A stretch of 64,000 bases of DNA from Streptomyces phaeoluteigriseus (GCF_001896135.2 NZ_MPOH02000019.1:880501-944500); one strand, 5' to 3'. Positions 35,263-44,695 are shown, numbered from the stretch's first letter. Notes: generated from the sequence alone by a model not told the origin. Made by a program: numbers and translations.

Positions 35263-36993
35263 TCAGCTTCGGCTGTACGTCAGTTTCTCGCCGGTCGTCG
35301 GGTTGAGGCGTTGCAGCCGGCCGTCCGGGAGGAGGGTCACCTCCGTGGCCGCGCCTGGGGAGCAGGAGGAGAGCGGCTCGCCCGTGGTGACTTCTGACGG
35401 GCCCAGGGTCAGCGGGGCCTCGGGGGTCGGCGCCTCCGTCAGCGTGGCCGCGAACTCGCAGTGGTAGGCCTCGCCGTCCGCCACCAGACGCAGGACCGTG
35501 TCGCCGACCTCGCCCTGGGTGAGGGTCAGGCGGCGGGTGTCAGCGGTGTTGATCGTGGTGGTCCAGGTGCCCAGGTAGTCCCCGGGGATGCTGCCCTGCT
35601 GTGAGGGGGACGGGGAGGAAGAGGGAGACGGGGGCGGGGAGGAGGACTCGCCTCCGGACTCCGACGGGGGCGCCGAGGCCGACCTCGTCGGGTCCGGGTT
35701 CGCACCGGACACGTTGCCGTCGCCGTTCATGAACGCGTACACCGCGCCGCCCGCGCCCAGCGCGACCACCGCGGCGACCGCTAGCAGCAGCACCGTGGAA
35801 CGGCCGCTGCGGCGGGGAGCCGGCTCCGGGTCGTAGGGGTCGTAGGGGTCGTACGCCATCGCGTCGGCCGCGTACGGGTTGTGCGGGACGGGTACAGGGG
35901 CCGCGGCCGGGACCGGCGTCGGCCGCTGGGGAGGGGCGGCCGGGTACTGCTGGGGGTAGCCGTACGCCGGGTGGGGTGCCGCGAGGGTGGGGACGTGGTC
36001 GGGCGGGCCGGAGTGCTGCGGGGCGACCTCAGGGACGGCTCCTTCTGGGTCCTCCGTCTCCAGGAGCCGTACGGCGTGCCGGCCGAGCTGGGCGACGAGG
36101 GTGCCCGGCAGCCACGGGTCGCGGGAGCGTCCGTCGGCGACCGTGTCCTCGGCGCCGGTGCGCTCCAGGATCCACTCCAGCGTCGGGCGGGCCGCCGGGT
36201 CCTTGCGCAGACAGGCGCGGACCAGGTCGGCGAGGCCCTCGGGCACGCGCGTGAGGTCGGGTTCCTCCTCGGCTATGCGGAACAGCAGCGCGTGGGCGCC
36301 CTGCTGTTCGGCGGAGCCGAAGGGGAGGACGCCGGTGGCGGCGTAGGCGAGGACGGAGCCCAGGCAGAAGATGTCGCAGGCCGGCGTGATGCGGTCGCCG
36401 CGCACCTGCTCGGGGGCCATGAAGCCGGGCGAGCCGATCACCGCGCCGGTCTGGGTGAGGCCGCCGTCGCCGAGATAGGTCAGTCCGCCGTCGCCCGTCA
36501 CGGTCTCCAGGGCCCGCGCGACCCCGAAGTCGATGACGCGAGGGCCCTCGATGGTGACCATCACGTTGGACGGCTTGAGGTCGCGGTGGACGATCCCGGC
36601 CGCGTGGATGTTGGTGAGGGCGTGGGCGAGGCCGGCGGCGAGGATGCGCACCGAGCGTTCGGGCAGCGGGCCGTGGTCGTGGCCCACCACCTGCTGGAGG
36701 CTGGGCCCGGCGACATAGCCGGTGGCGACCCAGGGCACGGCGGCCTCGGTGTCGGCGTCCAGGACGGGCGCGGTCCAGAATCCGCCGACCCGCTGGGCGT
36801 TGCGCACCTCGTGGCGGAACCGGGCCCGGAACTCCTCGCGCGCGGCCAGTTCGGGGCGGACCAGCTTCACGGCGACGGTCCGTCCGCGGTCCGAGCGGGC
36901 CAGGAACACCTGTCCCATTCCGCCCTCGCCCAGCCGCCCGAGCAGCCGGTAGCCGCCGATCCGCTGCGGATCCCCCGGTCCCAGCTTCTCCAT
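35263..36993 (-). CDS. eukaryotic-type serine/threonine protein kinase
   Basis: 576 aa from the ATG at 36993. The kinase domain (about 10-275) has 'LLGRLGEGGMGQVFLARS' (P-loop), 'VAVKLV' (catalytic Lys), 'HRDLKPSNVM' and DFG ('VIDFGVAR'). A Pro-rich linker with repeated DPYDPYDPE leads to one membrane segment near 405-425, a Ser/Pro-rich stalk and an extracytoplasmic domain with two cysteines. It is a membrane receptor-like kinase; the C-terminal domain is not PASTA, so the signal is unknown. Confidence 0.93.
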   Translation of the reverse strand: MEKLGPGDPQRIGGYRLLGRLGEGGMGQVFLARSDRGRTVAVKLVRPELAAREEFRARFRHEVRNAQRVGGFWTAPVLDADTEAAVPWVATGYVAGPSLQQVVGHDHGPLPERSVRILAAGLAHALTNIHAAGIVHRDLKPSNVMVTIEGPRVIDFGVARALETVTGDGGLTYLGDGGLTQTGAVIGSPGFMAPEQVRGDRITPACDIFCLGSVLAYAATGVLPFGSAEQQGAHALLFRIAEEEPDLTRVPEGLADLVRACLRKDPAARPTLEWILERTGAEDTVADGRSRDPWLPGTLVAQLGRHAVRLLETEDPEGAVPEVAPQHSGPPDHVPTLAAPHPAYGYPQQYPAAPPQRPTPVPAAAPVPVPHNPYAADAMAYDPYDPYDPEPAPRRSGRSTVLLLAVAAVVALGAGGAVYAFMNGDGNVSGANPDPTRSASAPPSESGGESSSPPPSPSSSPSPSQQGSIPGDYLGTWTTTINTADTRRLTLTQGEVGDTVLRLVADGEAYHCEFAATLTEAPTPEAPLTLGPSEVTTGEPLSSCSPGAATEVTLLPDGRLQRLNPTTGEKLTYSRS

Positions 36994-37071
36994 GGCAGCT
37001 CCGCCTCTCCCCCACACGTGTGATCGAGCCGAGAATAAACCGGCCATTCAGGGAGTCGAGCGGTGTGGTGT

Positions 37072-37560
37072 CTACGGTTCCATAACGGGCGGTTCCACAG
37101 CGGCACGCTCCTGAGCGGGCGGCTCCAGCTTTTCCAGCACCTGGGACAGGCGTTCCAGGTGCTGGACGGCCTCGGCCAGCTCCGCCTCGCCGTACACCTC
37201 GGCCAGCCGGTCGGCGAAGGCGGCGTGACCGGGGTCGATGCGGGCGATCGCGGCGCGCCCCTCCGCGGTGGGCGCAAGCAGCTTGGCGCGCCGGTGCGCC
37301 GGGTTGGGCCGGTACTCCGCGAGCCCCCTGCCGACGAGCAGGTCGGCGATGCGCTGCACGCTCTGCCGGGTGATGCCCATCGCGCGGGCGATGCCGGACA
37401 CCGGGAGGGGTTCGGTGAGCACCGCGCCGAGCACCTGCCACCAGGCGGCGGTGAGTCCGGAGGGCCGGGCCAGTTCCTCCGCGACGCCGAGGAACTGGCC
37501 GTTGAGCCGGAAGACACCGAGCGCGCCGCGGCTGAGCAGGTCCTGCCGTTCCCGGCTCAC
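37072..37560 (-). CDS. MarR family transcriptional regulator
   Basis: 162 aa from a GTG overlapping the DJ-1 gene stop (GTGA 37557-37560). The winged HTH reads 'PVSGIARAMGITRQSVQRIADLLVGRGLAEYRPNPAHRRAKLLAPT'. As second gene of the DJ-1 operon it probably represses its own promoter through the paired operators at 38205-38237. The ligand is unknown; redox or electrophile sensing would fit the partner gene. Confidence 0.9.
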   Translation of the reverse strand: MSRERQDLLSRGALGVFRLNGQFLGVAEELARPSGLTAAWWQVLGAVLTEPLPVSGIARAMGITRQSVQRIADLLVGRGLAEYRPNPAHRRAKLLAPTAEGRAAIARIDPGHAAFADRLAEVYGEAELAEAVQHLERLSQVLEKLEPPAQERAAVEPPVMEP

Positions 37561-38177
37561 AGCGCCCCGGCCTCGTCCAGGACGGCGTAGGCCTCCGGGT
37601 CGGAGTCGTGGAACAGCCGGTACCAGGCGTCCAGCACCTCACCGTCGTACACGCCCAGGAGGCGGAGGATCTCGCGGGCGAAGGCGACGGGCTCGGTGGG
37701 TCCGGCGGTGATCAGTTCCCCGTCGGTGACGGCGTCGGTGTCGACGTAGTGGGCGCCGCCCGCGTATCCGGTGGCGGCGAGGTAGAAGGAGACGGCGCTG
37801 GTGTGGGCGCGGTCGTCGAGCAGGCCCACGCGGGCGAGTCCGGCGGTGGCACCGCAGATCGCGGCGACGGGTGTGCCCGCGGCCAGGAACTCCCCCGCCG
37901 AGCGGGCGAAGGGCGCGAGATCGTCGGACGTGTCCCACAGGTCGGCGCCCGGCAGGATCAGCAGCGCGGCGTCCTCCGGACGTACGTCCGCCAGGGCCGT
38001 GTCGGGCTGGACGCGCAGGCCGCCGAGGCTGGTCACCGGGCGCGTCGACGCGCCGACCGTGCGGATCTCGTACCCGGCGCGGGCCAGGTGGGCGGTGGCG
38101 TGGCCGGTCTCCCAGTCGGCGAGGGTGTCGTAGACGGCGAGGTACACGGGCTTGCGGGGGGCGGTGCCGGTACTCAT
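37557..38177 (-). CDS. DJ-1/PfpI family protein
   Basis: 206 aa from the ATG at 38175-38177 with AAGGAGGA upstream. The nucleophile elbow cysteine is at 108 ('VAAICGATAGLARVG'), with the glutamate-side residues in 'LLILPGADLW'. Family members are proteases, glyoxalases, isonitrile hydratases or stress proteins, so the reaction is open. It is the first gene of an operon with the coupled MarR regulator. Promoter and operators are visible upstream. Confidence 0.9.
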   Translation of the reverse strand: MSTGTAPRKPVYLAVYDTLADWETGHATAHLARAGYEIRTVGASTRPVTSLGGLRVQPDTALADVRPEDAALLILPGADLWDTSDDLAPFARSAGEFLAAGTPVAAICGATAGLARVGLLDDRAHTSAVSFYLAATGYAGGAHYVDTDAVTDGELITAGPTEPVAFAREILRLLGVYDGEVLDAWYRLFHDSDPEAYAVLDEAGAL

Positions 38178-38204
38178 GGGTCCTCCTTGACCGTGAAGCC
38201 TTAT

Positions 38205-38239
38205 GACAACATCCTGTCTAATTGCCAGTATGCTGTCAA
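38205..38239 (-). promoter_or_regulatory. promoter with two overlapping MarR-type operators
   Basis: On the minus strand TTGACA (38234-38239) and CAGGAT (38211-38216) are separated by exactly 17 bases, a good housekeeping promoter. Overlying it are two related 14-bp sites, GACAACATCCTGTC (38205-38218, a near-palindrome) and GCCAGTATGCTGTC (38224-38237), 19 bases apart, about two helical turns. They are probably bound by the operon's own MarR regulator. Confidence 0.7.
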
Positions 38240-38452
38240 TAGCTTTCGCCCTCTTACCCTTCGCCCCCGCTGCCATCCCCGCCGCCTCAGGCCTCTCAGG
38301 GCGTCCTCGCCGTCCTCGCCGCATCCGACCCGTCCTCGCCGTCCTCGCCGGGTCCGCCCCGCTCACGCCCGACAACCTGTCGCGGAATCCGCCCGTCCAC
38401 GGAACAGGACGCCGATACCGCTTCCGCATCGCGGACATTTACGCTCACCGGC

Positions 38453-39829
38453 ATGACCCCTCAGACCGACCCCCAGACCGGCGCCGCGGTGAAGGCCGCG
38501 GACCGCGCGCACGTCTTCCACTCCTGGTCCGCGCAGGAACTCATCGACCCGCTCGCCGTGGCCGGCGCCGAGGGGTCGTACTTCTGGGACTACGGCGGCA
38601 AGCGCTACCTCGACCTCACCAGCGGGCTCGTCTACACGAACATCGGCTACCAGCACCCCAAGGTCGTCGCCGCGATCCAGGAACAGGCCGCACACCTGAC
38701 CACCTTCGCGCCCGCCTTCGCCGTCGAGGCCCGCTCCGAGGCGGCCCGGCTGATCGCCGAGCGCACTCCCGGCGACCTCGACAAGATCTTCTTCACCAAC
38801 GGTGGCGCCGACGCCGTGGAGCACGCGGTGCGCATGGCACGGCTGCACACCGGGCGTCCCAAGGTCCTGTCGGCGTACCGCTCGTACCACGGCGGCACCC
38901 AGCAGGCGGTGAACCTCACCGGTGACCCGCGCCGCTGGGCCTCCGACTCGGCGAGCGCCGGGGTCGTGCACTTCTGGGCGCCGTTCCTGTACCGCTCCCG
39001 CTTCTACGCGGACACCGAGGAGCAGGAGTGCGCGCGGGCGCTGGAGCACCTGGAGACGACCATCGCCTTCGAGGGGCCCGCGACGATCGCCGCGATCATC
39101 CTGGAGACCATCCCCGGCACGGCCGGGATCATGGTCCCGCCGCCCGGCTATCTGGCCGGCGTCCGCGAGCTGTGCGACAAGTACGGGATCGTCTTCGTCC
39201 TCGACGAGGTCATGGCCGGGTTCGGGCGCACCGGCGAGTGGTTCGCGGCCGACCTGTCCGGTGTCGTGCCGGACCTGATGACCTTCGCCAAGGGTGTGAA
39301 CAGCGGATACGTGCCGCTGGGCGGGGTCGCCATCTCCGGCGCGATCGCGGAGACCTTCGGAAAGCGGCCGTACCCCGGTGGCCTCACCTACTCCGGGCAC
39401 CCGCTCGCCTGCGCCGCCGCCGTCGCCACGATCAACGTGATGGCGGAGGAGGGCGTCGTCGACAACGCGAAGAACCTCGGCGCCTCCGTCGTCGGACCGG
39501 GGCTGCGGGAGCTGGCCGAGCGCCACCCGAGCGTCGGCGAGGTGCGCGGCGTCGGCATGTTCTGGGCGCTGGAGCTGGTGAAGGACCGCGAGACGCGCGA
39601 GCCGCTGGTGCCGTACAACGCCGCCGGTGAGGCGAACGCGCCGATGGCCGCGTTCGGGGCCGCCGCCAAGAAGGCCGGGGTGTGGCCCTTCGTCAACATG
39701 AACCGCACCCACTTCGTGCCGCCGTGCAACGCGAGCGAGGCGGAGCTGAAGGAGGGCCTCGCGGCGCTGGACACGGCGCTGTCGGTGGCGGACGAGTACA
39801 CCGGACAGCCGGGCGGGCACACCGGATAG
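38453..39829 (+). CDS. class III PLP-dependent aminotransferase
   Basis: 458 aa. It has 'FFTNGGADAVEHAVRMARLH', 'YRSYHGGTQQAVNLTG', Asp251 (VFVLDEVMAGFGRTG) and the PLP lysine at 280 (FAKGVNSGYVPLGG). Close relatives are annotated as aspartate aminotransferase family, taurine-pyruvate or omega-amino-acid transaminases; the substrate is not clear. The last codons and TAG are part of a 42-bp repeat that continues downstream. The GntR gene follows on the same strand after about 300 bases. Confidence 0.9.
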   Translation: MTPQTDPQTGAAVKAADRAHVFHSWSAQELIDPLAVAGAEGSYFWDYGGKRYLDLTSGLVYTNIGYQHPKVVAAIQEQAAHLTTFAPAFAVEARSEAARLIAERTPGDLDKIFFTNGGADAVEHAVRMARLHTGRPKVLSAYRSYHGGTQQAVNLTGDPRRWASDSASAGVVHFWAPFLYRSRFYADTEEQECARALEHLETTIAFEGPATIAAIILETIPGTAGIMVPPPGYLAGVRELCDKYGIVFVLDEVMAGFGRTGEWFAADLSGVVPDLMTFAKGVNSGYVPLGGVAISGAIAETFGKRPYPGGLTYSGHPLACAAAVATINVMAEEGVVDNAKNLGASVVGPGLRELAERHPSVGEVRGVGMFWALELVKDRETREPLVPYNAAGEANAPMAAFGAAAKKAGVWPFVNMNRTHFVPPCNASEAELKEGLAALDTALSVADEYTGQPGGHTG

Positions 39830-39990
39830 CCGCACGTGCACAACGGACGGCCGGGCGGGCACACCGGATAGCCGCACGTCCACGACGGACAGCCGAGCGG
39901 GGCACAGCGGATAGCCGAGCGGGCGCAACGGGCGGCCGGGCGGGCACAACGGACGGCCTAGCGCGGGCGCCGGACGGCCGAGCGCACACC
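39802..39990 (+). repeat. degenerate 42-bp (2 x 21) tandem repeats starting in the aminotransferase 3' end
   Basis: The end of the gene, from GGACAGCCGGGCGGG through CACACCGGATAG, is the first unit of an array of about four degrading copies. The stop TAG at 39827-39829 is repeated at 39869-39871 and, with one extra base, at 39912-39914. The unit is a multiple of three. Confidence 0.8.
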
Positions 39991-40042
39991 GTACGGCCGC
40001 GGTTGTTCGTACAAGTCCTTGAATTCGTCGAACGCGTAAGGT

Positions 40043-40072
40043 GGCGTGCTCGTACATACCGACGAGCACGCC
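40043..40072. promoter_or_regulatory. inverted repeat upstream of the GntR gene, candidate operator
   Basis: GGCGTGCTCGT (40043-40053) pairs exactly with ACGAGCACGCC (40062-40072) over an 8-base centre containing ACATACC. The core CGTACATACC resembles the FadR-type GntR consensus GTNNNNAC. It lies 66 bases before the GntR start, fitting autoregulation. Confidence 0.55.
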
Positions 40073-40137
40073 GTCCGCCGACGGCGCTCACGCCGTCGAC
40101 CGGCGTACGTGACGAGGACGAGGGAGACGCCCCGACC

Positions 40138-40839
40138 ATGCCCGGCAGCAGCGGCAGCGGCGCCGTGACCCGCAGCACCCTGCGGCAGCAGATCGCCGAC
40201 GCCCTTCGCGACGAGGTGCTGGCGGGACGGCTCCAGCCGGGCCAGGAGTTCACGGTCAAGGAGATAGCCGACCAGTACGGCGTCTCCGCGACCCCCGTCC
40301 GCGAGGCGCTGGTCGACCTGTCGGCGCAGGGGCTGCTGGAGGCCGACCACCACCGCGGCTTCCGGGTGCACGAGTACTCCGTGGCGGACTTCCGGGGCAT
40401 GGTGGAGGCGCGCAGCCTGGTCATCGAGGGCATGTTCCTCGCCCTGGACGAGGGCAGGCAGCGCTTCCAGAACCTGGCGGACCCGCGGATCGCGGCGGCC
40501 GTCGCGGGGGTGCGCCGACGAGGCGAGGAGGCCCAGCGGGCCGCCGCCGCCGGTGACCTCACCGTACTGATCGGCTACGACCTGCGGTTCTGGCGCGAGT
40601 TGAGCACCCTGTTCGGCAACCCCTATCTCGCCGACTTCCTGAACCGGCTGCGGGTGCAGAGCTGGGTGTGTCTGGTGCAGCACCTGCGTCGGCTGACCGA
40701 CCTGCGCGGCCACCTGTGGTCCGGCCACACCGAACTGGTCGACGCCCTGTACCAGCGCGACACCACCACCGCCCGCACGATCCTCGACGCGTACAACACC
40801 CACTCCGTCGCGCTGATCGAGCGGCTCGCGGCCGGATGA
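40138..40839 (+). CDS. GntR family transcriptional regulator (FadR/FCD type)
   Basis: 233 aa from the ATG at 40138. The N-terminal winged HTH ('LQPGQEFTVKEIADQYGVSATPVREALVDLSAQGLL') is followed by an all-helical FCD effector domain ('DLRFWRELSTLFGNPYLADFL', 'HTELVDALYQRDTTTARTIL') with the metal-binding Asp/His pattern. Its TGA overlaps the ATG of the glycosyltransferase gene. The aminotransferase upstream is a plausible target. Confidence 0.9.
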   Translation: MPGSSGSGAVTRSTLRQQIADALRDEVLAGRLQPGQEFTVKEIADQYGVSATPVREALVDLSAQGLLEADHHRGFRVHEYSVADFRGMVEARSLVIEGMFLALDEGRQRFQNLADPRIAAAVAGVRRRGEEAQRAAAAGDLTVLIGYDLRFWRELSTLFGNPYLADFLNRLRVQSWVCLVQHLRRLTDLRGHLWSGHTELVDALYQRDTTTARTILDAYNTHSVALIERLAAG

Positions 40840-43318
40840 GCGGGACGGACACCTCCGAGGACTCCCACCAGGTCCCCGGGTCCCGCGCAACCACCGCGTC
40901 CCCGGCGGTCCCCGACCTCTCCGTCGTCGTGCCCGCCTACAACGAGGAACGCCGGCTCGGCCCCACCCTCGACGCGCTCACCCGCCAACTGTCCGCGGCC
41001 GGGGACCGGTGGGGCAGCTGGGAGATCGTGATCTCCGACGACGGCTCCACCGACGCCACCCGCGAGATCGTCACCCGGCGCCGCGACCCCCGGCTGCGGC
41101 TGATCACCAGCCCCCGCAACCGCGGCAAGGGCCACGCCCTGCGGCTCGGCGTGGGCGCCAGCCGGGGGCGCCGCGTACTGATCACCGACGCCGATCTCGC
41201 CGTACCCGTCGGCGAGTTGAAGCGGCTCGACACGGTGCTCGCGGAGGGCAACGCGGCGGCGGTCGGTTCCCGGGCCGTGCCGGGGGCGACGCTCGGCGAC
41301 CGCCGGCACCCGGTGCGCGAACTCCTCGCCGGCGGGGGCAACCTGCTCATCCGCGGAACGGCGGTGCGCGGGATACGCGACACCCAGTGCGGGTTCAAGC
41401 TGTTCGACGGCGAGAAGGTCCGGGCGGCGTTCGCCGTCTCCCGGCTGGACGGCTGGGCCATCGACGTGGAAGTCCTGCGCCACTTCCAGCGGGCGGGCTG
41501 GCCGGTCGCCGAGGTCCCGGTGCACTGGTCGCACCGGCCCGGCTCCAAGATCCGCCCGCTGGACTACCTCCGCTTCCCGCGCGACCTCATCCGCCTGCGC
41601 CTCCCGGTCCCGAGGCCCGCCGACGCCGTCGCCGCCGCCCTGTTCCTCGCCATGGCCGTCGCGCTCTACGCCGGCCGCTTCTTCGACCCGGCCCACCGCT
41701 ACCTCACCGACTCCCTCCAGGACCAGAACCAGTGGGAGTGGTTCTTCGCGGTGACCGCCGACAACCTCGTCCACCTGCGGAACCCGCTGTTCAGCGACCT
41801 CCAGGGCGTCCCGGACGGCGTGAACCTGATGGCGAACACCGCCATGTTCGGCGTGTCCGTGCCACTCACCCCGGTCACACTCCTGTGGGGCCCGGCCGTC
41901 GCCCTCAGCCTCGCGACGACACTGGGCCTCGCGGCCACCGCGGCGGCCTGGTACCGGCTGATGCTGCGCCGGCTCGTGCCGCAGCGCGGGGCCGCCTTCG
42001 CCGGGGCCGCGCTGGCCGCCTTCGCGCCGCCCATGGTCAGCCACGCCAACGCCCACCCCAACTTCGTCGTCCTGTTCATGATCCCCGCGATCATCGAACG
42101 GTGCCTGCGGCTGTGCGCGGGCACCCGGGTCACCCGCGACGCGGTGATCCTCGGCCTGATGACCGCCTACCAGGTCTTCCTCGGTGAGGAGGCCCTGCTG
42201 CTGGCCGCGCTGGGGATGCTCCTGTTCGCCGCCGCCCACTCCGCCGCACACCCCCGCGTGGCCGCGCGGCCGCACGCCCCCTGCTGCGCGGCCTGGCGAT
42301 CGCCGCGGCCGTCTGCCTGACCCTGGTGGTCTACCCGCTGGCCTGGCAGTTCTCCGGACCGCAGAGCTACACCCACCTCGACCACGGCCCCGGCGCCGCC
42401 AACAGCCTGCGCGCCCTGCTGACCTTCGCCGAGCGCTCCCTCCTCGCGGGCGACGCCGACCGCGCCGCCGCCCTCTCCCTCAACCCGACCGAGCAGAACG
42501 CCTTCTACGGCTGGCCCCTGCTCCTCCTCGCCCTCGCGATCACCGTCGGCCTGTGGCGTCGGCCCGTCGTCAGGGCGCTCGCGGCCACCGCCGCCGCCGC
42601 GGCCGTCCTCTCCCTGGGCCCGCGCATCCACGTCCCGCTGACCGGCGTCGAGATCCCCGGCCCCTGGGCGCCGCTGGCCGGCCTCCCGCTGCTGGAGTCC
42701 GTCATCGTCAGCCGGGTCGCGCTGATCTGCGCGCCCGTCCTCGGCATGCTGCTCGCCCTCGCGATCGGCCGGCTGGCGCAAGCCCGCTCCCGGGGCAGGC
42801 GGTACGCCGGTCTCCTCGTCGTCTGCCTGGCCCTGCTCCCCCTGATCCCGGCCCCGCTGCGGTCCGAGCCGCGCGCCGAGGTGCCCGCCTTCTTCACCGA
42901 CGGCGCCTGGAAGGCGTACGTCCGCCCCGGCGAGTCCCTGGTGCCGGTGCCGCTGCCCGAACCCGCCGCCGCCGAGGCCCTGCACTGGCAGACCACCGCC
43001 GGCCTCGGCTTCCGGATGCCGGGCGGCTACTTCAACCGGCCCTACGGCGACGGCGACCGCAGCGGTGTCTACGGCGTCCCGCTGAACTGGACGGCGAGCC
43101 TGCTGAAGGACGTACGGGAGACGGGCGTCGCCCAGGTGATCGACGCCCGCGCGCGCGAGGAGGCCCGACGCGACCTCGCGTACTGGCGCGCGGGCGCGCT
43201 GGTGCTCGTCCCGCAGCCGCACGACGGGCCGCTCCGGGCCACCGTGGACAGGCTCGTGGGCCGCCCCGGTACGTGGGTGGCCGGAGTGTGGGTATGGGAC
43301 CTGCACGAAGGGAGCTGA
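40836..43318 (+). pseudogene. GT2 glycosyltransferase fused to polytopic membrane protein, frameshifted in a C run
   Basis: Reconstructed length 827 aa from the ATG at 40836 (ATGA with GntR). Residues 25-260 form a dolichyl-phosphate-glucose synthase-like GT2 domain ('LSVVVPAYNEERRLGPTLDA', 'ISDDGSTDAT', 'LITDADLAVP', 'GSRAV'). About ten membrane segments follow, with an extracytoplasmic C-terminus, as in integral membrane glycosyltransferases. The frame breaks at the five C of 42277-42281; six C would give 'RPHAPLLRGLAIAAAVCLTL' in frame. It probably moves sugars across or onto lipids in the membrane; the acceptor is unknown. Confidence 0.8.
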
Positions 43319-43396
43319 CGCGGGACGCACCGACTACCCTTCCCAGTCCGGGCATGGAAGCAATGACCACGCGACACCCTGAGTGAGGAGCTCTCT

Positions 43397-44047
43397 TTGG
43401 CCTGTGACCTGTGGCTGGTGCCGCTCGTCGACGTGTTGTGCCACACCCCCGACAATCCCTTCGCCGAGGAACTCGCGCAGTACAACAAGGTGCTCGCCGA
43501 GTCGGGACTCCCACCCGTGCCGGTGTACCAGTACATGCCGGGCCTGTCCGGAGACGTCGCCCCCGTGGCCGGCTTCGACTACGACGCCCTGCACTTCCTG
43601 CGTCGCGCCTACCTGCTCCAGGTGTGCGGACTGCCGGTGACCCCGGTGGACGACCTGGGCGGCGACTACGAGCAGCTCCTGGAGATGTTCGAGTCCACCG
43701 CGCAGCAGTCCCACCTGGTCTGGCACTACGACCACGCGGGCGCCTACGTCCCGGTGGACTTCCCGCAGCCCCTGTCCAACGACGAACTCCTCGCCGGCGG
43801 CGGCCCGCTGGGCTCGGCCCAGTCCCTGCTGCGGGAACTGGAGTACGTCGCCCCGTCCATCGGCATCGATCCGGCCAATCCGCCGGCCGCGCCACATCCC
43901 CCGGCCGCCCCGACGAAGTTGGAGGAACCGGCCGTGGCACCGCCGTACGACCCGAGCCCGTTCGCCCGCGAACGGCATGTCTGGCTCGGGTTGCACGCGG
44001 CGGCCACCAGAAGCCTGGCGCAGGGGTCGATGATCGTGTTCAGCTGA
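43397..44047 (+). CDS. conserved hypothetical protein
   Basis: 216 aa from a TTG at 43397-43399 with GAGGAG six bases upstream. It begins ACDLWLVPLVDVLCHTPDNP and has a folded, acidic N-terminal 150 residues with many aromatics ('SHLVWHYDHAGAYVPVDF') and a Pro-rich linker before a conserved-looking 'ERHVWLGLHAAATRSL' end. I recognise no domain. No signal or membrane segment. It follows the glycosyltransferase after 78 bases and may belong to its transcript. Confidence 0.75.
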   Translation: MACDLWLVPLVDVLCHTPDNPFAEELAQYNKVLAESGLPPVPVYQYMPGLSGDVAPVAGFDYDALHFLRRAYLLQVCGLPVTPVDDLGGDYEQLLEMFESTAQQSHLVWHYDHAGAYVPVDFPQPLSNDELLAGGGPLGSAQSLLRELEYVAPSIGIDPANPPAAPHPPAAPTKLEEPAVAPPYDPSPFARERHVWLGLHAAATRSLAQGSMIVFS

Positions 44048-44065
44048 TCCGTCGACGGCCCGGCG

Positions 44066-44359
44066 TCAGCGGCCCAGTTGGGCGAGACCCTTCTGCACGT
44101 CGTCGATGTTCATCACCGGCGTGTAGGTGATCTCCGCGCCGAGGTTGAGGAAGAACGGCTCGCTGATCACCGGCATCTGGGAGCTGTCCTGCATGTCGAA
44201 GACCATGTAGGCGGTGCGCTTCCCCTGGTCGGACGTGAAGTAGGCCGCCTCGGGCTTGAGCTGTTCCATCGACTCCTGGATCAGTTTCCCCAGGGTGCCG
44301 CTGCGGATGGCCTCGTTGGCCTTCTCCGTGTCCATCCGTGCCTTGAGCAGTACGCGCAT
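44066..44359 (-). CDS. small DUF3303-like protein, 97 aa
   Basis: 97 aa from the ATG at 44357-44359, with AGAAGGTGAG upstream. The sequence 'MRVLLKARMDTEKANEAIRSGTLG', 'AYFTSDQGKRTAYMVFDMQD' and 'FFLNLGAEITYTPVM' suggests a ferredoxin-like dimeric alpha/beta barrel fold, as in DUF3303 and YciI-like proteins. Function unknown. It converges with the hypothetical gene, 18 bases apart. Confidence 0.8.
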   Translation of the reverse strand: MRVLLKARMDTEKANEAIRSGTLGKLIQESMEQLKPEAAYFTSDQGKRTAYMVFDMQDSSQMPVISEPFFLNLGAEITYTPVMNIDDVQKGLAQLGR

Positions 44360-44549
44360 CGCACTCACCTTCTTCTGGTCGACGCGCGGGGGGTGTGTTC
44401 CACGTTTCAGGCTATGCCTGTTCGCGGCATATCTCCCGGCGAGACCGAGGGGGAACGGTGAGACCGACGGGGCCGGTCGGACGGCTCAGACCGGTCGGAC
44501 GGCTCAGACCGACGGGACCGGTCAGACCGGTCCCACCGGTGAGACCGAC

Positions 44550-44579
44550 GGCCGCCTTCCGCGTGAACGGAAGGCGGCC
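44550..44579 (-). terminator. strong hairpin terminator downstream of purA
   Basis: GGCCGCCTTCCG (44550-44561) pairs perfectly with CGGAAGGCGGCC (44568-44579) around a 6-base loop. It lies about 110 bases after the purA stop, beyond the 32-bp repeats. The stretch 44455-44549 upstream of the DUF3303 gene consists of short CAGACCGGT repeats. Confidence 0.8.
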
Positions 44580-44599
44580 GGCGCGATCTCCTGCGGTCC

Positions 44600-44695
44600 C
44601 TCAAGTGCCTCGGAGGCGGGGGCCTCAGATGCTCAAATGCCTCGGAGGCGGGGGCCTCAGATGCTCAAGTGCCTCGGAGGCGGGGGCCTCAGATG
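44600..44695 (-). repeat. 32-bp tandem repeat, three copies, containing the purA stop codon
   Basis: Units 44600-44631, 44632-44663 and 44664-44695 differ by a single base. On the purA strand each starts CATCTGAGGCCCCCGCCTCC, so the first unit supplies the last codon ATC and the TGA of purA and the others repeat it. Each contains small hairpins (GCCTC/GAGGC). Confidence 0.9.

Noticed and set aside
44600..44695. Possible CRISPR array (32-bp repeats)
   Set aside because: Units are directly adjacent with no spacers, and no cas genes are in the window.
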